From positions 17,097-54,922 of the forward strand of contig JAKBAX010000004.1 of NCBI GenBank assembly GCA_021808785.1: 37,826 nt of DNA, given 5' to 3'. Made by a program: the position numbers and the translations under genes. The notes beneath the pieces are model-generated. The model ran no database searches. It was not told where the DNA came from and saw only the letters and a program-made list of their open reading frames with translations. Positions within the stretch are counted from its first letter, which is position 1. Each line of letters opens with the position of its first letter. Shown here in pieces: positions 32,738-37,826 of the stretch. Origin of the DNA: Actinomycetes bacterium (GTDB lineage: Bacteria; Actinomycetota; Acidimicrobiia; Acidimicrobiales; Palsa-688).

Positions 32738-34012
32738 TCAGGCGGCCTGTTGGCCGGTGTCGGCCTCGCTGGCGGGAGCGGTGTGGGCAGCGACGCGGAC
32801 GGCGCCGCCGTGGCGGGAGGGGTCGTAGGCGATGCGGTCTTGCCAGCAGCGCCATATGACCCGGATCCAGGCGCGGGCGAGTATCCGGATGGCGTGGGGA
32901 TGGTCACAGCCTCTAGCTCTGGCGCGGCGGTAGATGTCGGCGGCCCAGGGGCTTTGGTGGCGGGAGTTATCAGCGAAGGTGACCATGGCCGCCCGGAAGC
33001 GTTTGTTGCACGCCCAGCGGAAGTGGACCGCTTCGTACTTGCCGGACTTCTTGGTCACCGGTGTCTGGCCGGCGAGAGCGGCGACGGCGTCGGGGCTGTC
33101 GTAGGCTTGGCGGCAGTCGCCCCACTCGGCGAGCATCTGGGCTGCGTTGATATTTCCGGACCTTGGCAGGCTGGTGAAGATCTCGCCGTCTGGGTGCTCA
33201 CCGAGGTGGGCGGCGATCGAACGGTCGAGACTCTTGATGGAGGTGTTGAGCGCCCGGACGACCCGCACGTAGCCGAGCACGGCGTCGCGTCGGGCTTCTG
33301 CCTCGGGTCCGTCGGCGATCCCTTCGGGGGCGCAGCGCAGCCGGTCGAGCAGCTCGGCGGCGGGGCGGCGACCCGAGTAGCCGTGCTTGGTCAAGAAGGC
33401 GGCCATGCGTTTCTCGCCCAGCGCCCGGGCCGAGCCTGGGGTCGGGTAGCGGGCCAGGAAGGCCAGGGCGATCTCGCTGGTCACGTCAGCGAAGACAGCT
33501 TTGGCTCCGGGCCAGAAGGCGTCCAGACATGCTTCGAGCTGGTTGTGAGCGGCGACACGCTGTTCGACGAGGTTGCCTCGGGCGCGTACCACAGCTCGCA
33601 GCGCCCGGGTTTCCTCGCTGAAGGGCGCCAGCACGCTCAGCTTGTGGGCTCGCAACCGCAGGTACTCGGCGATCACCTCAGCGTCACCGGGGTCGTCCTT
33701 GGCGCCGGAGAGGACCTCCGATTCCCGCCACGCCTTGATGGCGTTGGGCGACACCGCCACTACCGGGTGTCCTGCCTCCAACAGGGCATCCACCAGGCGG
33801 CCGTCGGGGCGCTCGATCGCGACCGGCACTCGGCCGGCCGGGCCCAAGGCGCCGAGACGGCCGATCAGCTTGGCCAGGCCGACCTTGGAGTGCTCCACCG
33901 CGAACGCGTTCTGTTTGCGCCCATCTGTTCCCAACACGCACACGGCGTGCTCCTCACTCGCCCAGTCGACGCCCACGAAGGCGACCGGCTCGAGCTGCGC
34001 GACTGTCTCCAA
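32738..34012 (-). CDS. IS110-family transposase (DEDD, serine-associated)
   Basis: 424 residues. The N-terminal DEDD domain begins FVGVDWASEEHAVCVLG, with further acids in VAIERPDG and KDDPGDAEVIAEYL. The C-terminal domain has LPRSGNINAAQMLAEWGD and the transposase_20 part with the catalytic-Ser region GQTPVTKKSGKYEAVHFRWACNKRFR. IS110 recombinases act with a bridge RNA made from the element's own non-coding end. I take TTG 34012 as start, since it has GGAAGG about 12 nt before it and the protein starts at the right distance from the first strand. The frame is intact. Confidence 0.92.
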   Translation of the reverse strand: METVAQLEPVAFVGVDWASEEHAVCVLGTDGRKQNAFAVEHSKVGLAKLIGRLGALGPAGRVPVAIERPDGRLVDALLEAGHPVVAVSPNAIKAWRESEVLSGAKDDPGDAEVIAEYLRLRAHKLSVLAPFSEETRALRAVVRARGNLVEQRVAAHNQLEACLDAFWPGAKAVFADVTSEIALAFLARYPTPGSARALGEKRMAAFLTKHGYSGRRPAAELLDRLRCAPEGIADGPEAEARRDAVLGYVRVVRALNTSIKSLDRSIAAHLGEHPDGEIFTSLPRSGNINAAQMLAEWGDCRQAYDSPDAVAALAGQTPVTKKSGKYEAVHFRWACNKRFRAAMVTFADNSRHQSPWAADIYRRARARGCDHPHAIRILARAWIRVIWRCWQDRIAYDPSRHGGAVRVAAHTAPASEADTGQQAA

Positions 34013-34248
34013 TGCTGTGCTTCCTTCCTGTCGTCTAACACTGCGATGTTCGGTGAGCGGGTTCCCGCCGGGCGGTCACTGACTGGCGCTCTACGGCGCT
34101 TCCCTCTGTTGCCGGTCCCGGGTCCCCGAGAGAGTGGGGGGCGGCAGTGTCATGCTGGCCCTCGAAGGGCGACCGACCCAGGCCGTCACCCCCACCCTCA
34201 CCGGAACCCGGAAACCCTTACAGAACTCACAAGAAAGATGGTGGACCA
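34013..34248 (-). ncRNA. Candidate bridge RNA of the IS110 element
   Basis: About 230 bases upstream of the transposase carry several strong hairpins, such as GCCCTTCGAGGGC, a run near 34060-34075 (GCGGGTTCCCGC) and CCGGGTCCCCG-type stems. No gene fits on either strand except the shadow of a frame. In IS110-group elements this position encodes the bridge RNA. The claim is by position and structure only; the loops that base-pair with target and donor cannot be assigned here. Confidence 0.4.
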
Positions 34249-34845
34249 GTGACCGAGAAGGAACGGCCCCTACGCGCTGACGCTCGACGCAACCGCGAGA
34301 AGATCCTGGAGGGCGCCAGCGAGCTCTTCGCCCGTCAGGGCCGAGAGGCACAGATGGAAGACATCGCCGAGCACTGCGGGTTGGGGCTCGGCACCCTCTA
34401 CCGCCACTTCCCGACCAAAGAGGCACTGTGGGCTGCAGTCGTCGGGCGCCGCTTCGAACAACTCAGCGCCCTCGCACTCGAAATCGAGCGCATCCAAGAC
34501 CCCAGCGAAGCCTTCGAGGCACTCCTAGAAGGCTTCGCTGAAGCTGCCGAGGGAGACTCGGCGATCCAGCTAGCCCTCCTGGGCTCCGGCGTGCGGCAAT
34601 GGGTCACCATCGACGACCAGAAGAACGAGTTTCACGACGTCGCCACCCGGATCATCGAACGGGCGATCGCCGAAGGTACCGTCAGAAGCGATCTAACCGT
34701 CGCCGACTTCCCCGTCCTGGCCACCGCACTCATCTCCACCATGCACTTCAAGCCCAGCAAGACGGCCGATTGGCGCCGCCACCTCGACCTCCAACTCGAC
34801 GGCATCCGAGCCCGAGGCCCGGCAGACCACGACGGTGACAGGTGA
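34249..34845 (+). CDS. TetR/AcrR family regulator, SbtR-like
   Basis: 198 residues. The N-terminal HTH reads DARRNREKILEGASELFARQG, QMEDIAEHCGLGLGTLYRHFPTKEAL. The C-terminal part (FEALLEGFAEAAEGDSAIQLALLGSG) matches the usual length of the SbtR-like group. Start GTG 34249; a longer frame to 34147 would run into the IS110 end. It faces away from the isochorismatase-like gene, and the pair would be a divergent regulator-target unit if the IS110 element were removed. Confidence 0.88.
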   Translation: MTEKERPLRADARRNREKILEGASELFARQGREAQMEDIAEHCGLGLGTLYRHFPTKEALWAAVVGRRFEQLSALALEIERIQDPSEAFEALLEGFAEAAEGDSAIQLALLGSGVRQWVTIDDQKNEFHDVATRIIERAIAEGTVRSDLTVADFPVLATALISTMHFKPSKTADWRRHLDLQLDGIRARGPADHDGDR

Positions 34846-34962
34846 CCAACCCGTCGAGCAAGAATGCTCGAGCGAGAGTATCCCGCAACGCCGGTTCTAC
34901 GGGTCATGGGCATCATGCAGGGTCTGTGCGGCTGGGTGCAGAAGTGGTTGGTTCGGCTCCGG

Positions 34963-35288
34963 TCAGGCTGAACGTTCGAAGACCGCTCTTTCCAGGCGGG
35001 CCAGACGCTCGGACACGGTGGCGCTTCCTGCCTGTTCCTCGGCGCGCAGGCGATCTATGGCCATACACGGATGAGCGTGGAGACCGGCAGGTTCGCCTCG
35101 TTGGCGGCGCGCTGGAGTCGTGCATGCTCTTCGGGGGATAGGCGAACCGATACGACCGTGGCCCGCCCGAGGTTGGGTCGGCTGACCTGGACGTGCTCGG
35201 GCAGATGGTCGGGCACCTCGTAGTTCTCTGCGGCCGCCCCCTCCTCAGCTAGCAGCTCCTCAATCTTGCGGCTCTTCTTCGCCATCAA
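34963..35288 (-). pseudogene. Ribbon-helix-helix-type antitoxin with one missing base
   Basis: The open part reads KIEELLAEEGAAAENYEVP then GRATVVSVRLSPEEHARLQRAANEANLPVSTLIR. The last is the RHH/Arc-type DNA-binding core. The frame then ends at a stop. In the next frame AIDRLRAEEQAGSATVSERLARLERAVFERSA continues to TGA 34963-34965, which is how such antitoxins end. One base (G) missing in GGCC near 35062 explains it. The start is ATG 35285 or TTG 35288. Confidence 0.68.
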
Positions 35289-35558
35289 TCCTCCTTTCCG
35301 TATAGACGTCGATCACCTTCGCTGGCCACCAAGGCGTTGCTTCCCCACCAGTCACCATCGGGCGACTCCGACAGATCGACTCCCGCCTCGATGAGGAGGA
35401 CGGTTAGTACCTGCTCGGCGCTCCTGGAGTAGCCGATCACGCGGACGGAGTGTCCGCTTCGGCTGGCCGGGTCGGGCTGGAGCCAAACCGCGTGGTCGTC
35501 TTCGACCGCGTGTCGCGAACGATGGCGTTCCTGTTGGCGCCCGATCGGTGCGTCGAGG
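35285..35558 (-). pseudogene. Small toxin-like gene upstream of the antitoxin, start lost
   Basis: The minus-strand frame reads SRHAVEDDHAVWLQPDPASRSGHSVRVIGYSRS, VLTVLLIEAGVDLSESPDGDWWGSNALVASEGDRRLYGKED, and stops in TGATG overlapping the antitoxin ATG. The coding quality is good, but before GTG 35440 the frame has no start, so either a short 51-residue protein is made or the N-terminus is lost. Position and overlap point to a toxin, possibly BrnT-like, of the pair. The family is not certain. Confidence 0.5.
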
Positions 35559-35890
35559 CTACGGCTTCTCGATCACCAGTCCGGGCGCGTTGTCGAAGAT
35601 GCCGTCTTTGGATACCAGTGGTATCCCAAGGCGCAAAGCAGTAGCTGCTGCCCAACGGTCTGCGTCATGGTTACGCTGGGCCAGTGCGTGCCCGATGCGT
35701 TCACATTCAGCTCGAAGCCTCGCGTAGGTCCGAATGAGGTCGGGGCCTGTATGCAGCGGTCTCCGCTGTCCCGATCCTGGCCTCCAGTTCCCTCATCCGC
35801 TTCTCTCCCCACCCACGCCGGAGGGCTCGATAGCGGACGAGCGGTCCGTCGAGGCAGCGCTGGTTGACGGCCGGTCAATGTCAGGCGTGG
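35559..35890 (-). pseudogene. VapC-type PIN toxin, broken
   Basis: The C-terminal frame reads LIRTYARLRAECERIGHALAQRNHDADRWAAATALRLGIPLVSKDGIFDNAPGLV, which is a PIN-domain end with DRW and KDGIFD. The middle (RYRALRRGWGEKRMRELEARIGTAETAAYRP) is in another frame, and the N-terminus with the first Asp is scrambled near LTGRQPAL. At least two frame breaks separate them. It is not functional. Confidence 0.62.
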
Positions 35891-36145
35891 GTGCGATGGT
35901 GACGGGGCCGAGGGTGAGTACTGGTCGGGCCTGGAGACTGGGCGAGATCTCGCCCAGGTCCACCAGACGCTCCGCCTACCGGGCCGGACGAAACTGCTGG
36001 CGCGGTCAGCGGCGTTGGAGATACCCCATCCTCGAACTCCCCTCACGATCAGAAGCCACTTTTGCTAAGGAGGCGGCGTCCACGGATACGCCCAGCTCCG
36101 ACCGGTCGCAGATTCCGGCCATGCACGTGGAATGTGGATTTGGCT

Positions 36146-36472
36146 TCAGCACTGGATGGCAAAGCGTGCAGCTTGGCAAGCACCCTGTAACTCTGATGTG
36201 CTGAGACGCCCCACGTGTTGGACGAGCAGCACTTTCGGCAGGGGGAGGATGTTGTCGAAGTTCGCCACGCAGGGGCGGGGAAGGCCCTGGGCCGGTCCGA
36301 GGGGGACCTCGGTCGGGATGTCTCTCACTCGGGTGGTGACCGGCGCCACCAGGATCGTGGTCAGCCGAGCCAGCACGGAGTTTCTCGTCAGCACGACCAC
36401 GGGGCGGCGCTTGTCGCCGGGAACGTCGGCGAACCAGATGTCGCCTCGCTCAGGTTGGGGGAGCACCCTCAC
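36146..36472 (-). CDS. mazF: MazF/PemK-type toxin
   Basis: 108 residues. PERGDIWFADVPGDKRRPVVVLTRNSVLARLTTILVAPVTTR is the MazF beta-barrel with the RRPVVV motif. LPRPCVANFDNILPLPKV follows. It is a sequence-specific mRNA or tRNA endoribonuclease. The GTG at 36472 directly follows the antitoxin stop. Confidence 0.92.
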   Translation of the reverse strand: MRVLPQPERGDIWFADVPGDKRRPVVVLTRNSVLARLTTILVAPVTTRVRDIPTEVPLGPAQGLPRPCVANFDNILPLPKVLLVQHVGRLSTSELQGACQAARFAIQC

Positions 36473-36706
36473 TCATTCCTCATCCCAGGGGAGGTCCGCC
36501 CACACCGCTGCGTCGACGGCACTCACGGTTTCGCCGTCCTGGGGCGCCCGGACGTAACCGTCGGCGTGGATCCGTTCCAGCTCGTCCTCGATGAGGGCCA
36601 CCAGTCCCCGCTCGAGCACCTCCGAGACACTCGTGACGCCGGTGAGTTCTTTGGCTCGCTCCAAGTGGGCAGGGTCGACCGTCGCAGACACCTTCACCTT
36701 GGACAT
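36473..36706 (-). CDS. mazE: MazE-type antitoxin (ribbon-helix-helix)
   Basis: 77 residues, starting KVKVSATVDPAHLERAKELTGVTSVSEVLERGLVALIEDELERI (RHH DNA-binding core). The tail, QDGETVSAVDAAVWADLPWDEE, is acidic with Trp residues and should occupy the MazF groove. ATG 36706 was chosen because the first conserved strand starts there and a -10 box lies 7 bases upstream; a longer frame to 36970 is not supported. Confidence 0.85.
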   Translation of the reverse strand: MSKVKVSATVDPAHLERAKELTGVTSVSEVLERGLVALIEDELERIHADGYVRAPQDGETVSAVDAAVWADLPWDEE

Positions 36707-36719
36707 AGACCACAGACTA
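36707..36719 (-). promoter_or_regulatory. Leaderless promoter of mazEF
   Basis: On the minus strand TAGTCT (36719-36714) ends seven bases before the mazE ATG. No Shine-Dalgarno. Confidence 0.5.
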
Positions 36720-36953
36720 TCCGATAGATGGATGCCAAGAAATCCTACCAGCCGTGGCCGGGTGTCCCGGTACCGGCTGGCGTCCACCGTGACAGGCCAG
36801 CCAACCGACGAGAAATCGTGCGCTTCTCGAGTCGACGCTGTATCCGCAAGCTTGCTTAACAGTCCGGGCTGTGGTGTCCGGCTCGTTCCTGAGCCCCCAA
36901 GCCTCTCGTCGTCAGCTCTGACGCCGTGTCCCAAGTGCATCGTCTCCTGCGCC

Positions 36954-37370
36954 TTACTGTTGGCGGTCATGCCATGTCAGCAAGGCATCGTGCGGCAGGG
37001 AGAAGCGGACCCGCTCCTGCTCCAGGCGCAGGGCAGGGCCGAAGGTGCCCTCTGTCAGGTCCTGGTAGAGACCCTGCTCGTCAACGGTCAGAGGGGGGAG
37101 CAGCCGGTTGGTGGGCACAGGCTCGGTGACCCATTGCTCGCGGTGCGCCAACAGGGTCCGGTGGTCCATGAGGATGGACCGGACCGACGGCAAGCGGCTT
37201 CGCAACCGGTTCAGGATGTCGAACCCGTGGGTGTCGATGTCGCCCCAGTAGACGATCTCCTTGTCCGGGAGCCATGGCAGGGTGGCCACACCGCCGAGGG
37301 CGAAAGCGGACCCGAACACGACGATGGCGTTCACATTGGGCCGGCGGTCCCACCGCCGAGGACATCGCTT
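36954..37370 (-). pseudogene. JetD of a type I-like Wadjet system (DUF2220), C-terminal remnant
   Basis: The frame ends at 36954 and reads NAIVVFGSAFALGGVATLPWLPDKEIVYWGDIDTHGFDILNRLRSRLP, then TEPVPTNRLLPPLTVDEQGLYQDL and RLEQERVRFSL. GDIDTHGF is the TOPRIM DxD motif of the DUF2220 JetD family (Wadjet type I), unlike the DUF2399 JetD at 15460. The N-terminal ~250 residues and the Glu motif are absent; a stop lies at 37371. No jetA, B or C is found nearby. It is a dead second nuclease gene of a related defence system. Confidence 0.72.
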
Positions 37371-37433
37371 CTACCACTCACGGGTGCGGTTTCGGGGCTT
37401 GGGGGCCGGGCTCGGGCGCGGTAGCTTCGCCCG

Positions 37434-37826
37434 GTGGCCCGGACACCCGACGATCCGACGTCGACCCGGAAGAGTCAGCAGCGGCGGGCCGATCTCCTGC
37501 TGGCGTCTCACCAAGCGTTCGAGGACAAGGGATACGTCGAGACGAGTATCGCCGACATCATCCGGATCGCCGGCGGGTCGCGCGCCTCCTTCTACTCCTA
37601 TTTCACCTCCAAGGACGACGTGCTCAGCATCCTGGTGGGCGATCTGACCGACGACCTGTTTCATGCCGCCACCCGACCGGTCGCAAGGCGCGCCACACCG
37701 TTCGAGAACCTCTCGGACTCCATCCGTCAGTTCATGCACGCCTACCGCGACCGGGCGCCTCTACTGCTGGTCCTCGACCAGGCGACGACGGTCAATCCGG
37801 CGTTCATGCAGATCCGCCTGGCCATT
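37434..37826 (+). CDS. TetR family regulator, truncated by window end
   Basis: From GTG 37434 the frame is open for 131 codons to the last base. The HTH reads LLLASHQAFEDKGYVETSIADIIRIAGGSRASFYSYFTSKDDVLS. It resembles the TetR at 98-832. No strong Shine-Dalgarno. Downstream part and target are outside the window. Confidence 0.85.
   Translation, partial: MARTPDDPTSTRKSQQRRADLLLASHQAFEDKGYVETSIADIIRIAGGSRASFYSYFTSKDDVLSILVGDLTDDLFHAATRPVARRATPFENLSDSIRQFMHAYRDRAPLLLVLDQATTVNPAFMQIRLAI

Larger units (their letters stand above)
32340..34240 (-). mobile_element. IS110-family insertion sequence
   Basis: The unit consists of the transposase (32738-34012), a zinc-ribbon gene starting one base after its stop, and a ~230-bp non-coding end. 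IS110 elements have no inverted repeats or target duplication, so the ends are estimates: the left near 32340, after the isochorismatase promoter, and the right within 10-20 bp of the TetR start. Confidence 0.65.

Noticed and set aside
32336-34252. 638-codon plus-strand frame over the IS110 element
   Set aside because: It is the complement of the transposase and zinc-ribbon genes, with low-complexity Gly/Val text and no domain.
36591-37424. 277-codon plus-strand frame
   Set aside because: It is antisense to mazE and the JetD remnant and has no domain.
1-37826. CRISPR array
   Set aside because: The short repeats found (GGTCAGT, TGCACCACA) have irregular spacing, few copies and lie around tRNA cores; no cas genes.

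Overview
The window is GC-rich DNA that reads as Actinomycetota. Supporting signs are two luciferase-like oxidoreductases of the F420-type plus the tail of a third, an NDMA-type (mycofactocin-linked) alcohol dehydrogenase, many GTG/TTG starts, and TAnnnT -10 boxes placed 6-7 nt before start codons, which implies leaderless mRNAs. Genus cannot be read from the sequence. No complete tRNA, rRNA or CRISPR array is present.

Layout. 1-4925 is a catabolic block: luciferase-like tail, TetR regulator, two more luciferase-like enzymes, the alcohol dehydrogenase with a perfect 16-bp palindrome in its promoter, and a flavin reductase-like protein. 5100-8600 is a scar zone: a decayed RelE-type toxin-antitoxin (TA) copy, an IS256-family element, a 3' fragment of tRNA-Ile with flanking short repeats that look like integrase arm sites, a decayed quinone oxidoreductase, and the last ~57 codons of a tyrosine integrase. 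8685-16695 is a complete four-gene Wadjet type II cassette (jetA-jetB-jetC-jetD), an SMC-like plasmid/circular-DNA defence system, tightly coupled in translation. It meets, tail to tail, a broken HNH nuclease gene and a deleted DUF2075-like gene (16816-18200).

18500-21950 holds an AbiEii-type toxin with a two-HTH partner, a truncated TOTE primase, a HigBA-type pair, and a second tRNA-Ile 3' fragment. 21950-27140 holds a broken secreted esterase, an ABC exporter operon with its own TetR (ATPase frame broken), a frameshifted HTH protein, an intact Phd/RelE pair that is the parent type of the remnant at 5101, and a third tRNA-Ile 3' fragment. 27140-31450 has small orphan genes, a two-part conserved protein, an excisionase remnant, VapBC, a thioredoxin-like protein and an ankyrin protein. 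31670-34845 is an isochorismatase-like hydrolase and a TetR gene pushed apart by an IS110-family element with a zinc-ribbon partner gene and a structured non-coding end (bridge-RNA candidate). 34960-37826 has a broken antitoxin/toxin pair, a broken VapC, an intact MazEF, the C-terminal remnant of a second, type I-like Wadjet JetD, and the start of another TetR.

Overall this is an accessory defence island built by repeated integration at a tRNA-Ile(GAT) gene. At least three tRNA 3' copies, two kinds of arm-type repeat and a ~52-bp direct repeat bracketing 7.8-30.2 kb record this. Wadjet, AbiE and the TA modules look functional. Many neighbouring cargo genes carry single-base frame breaks, which could be true decay or sequence error.
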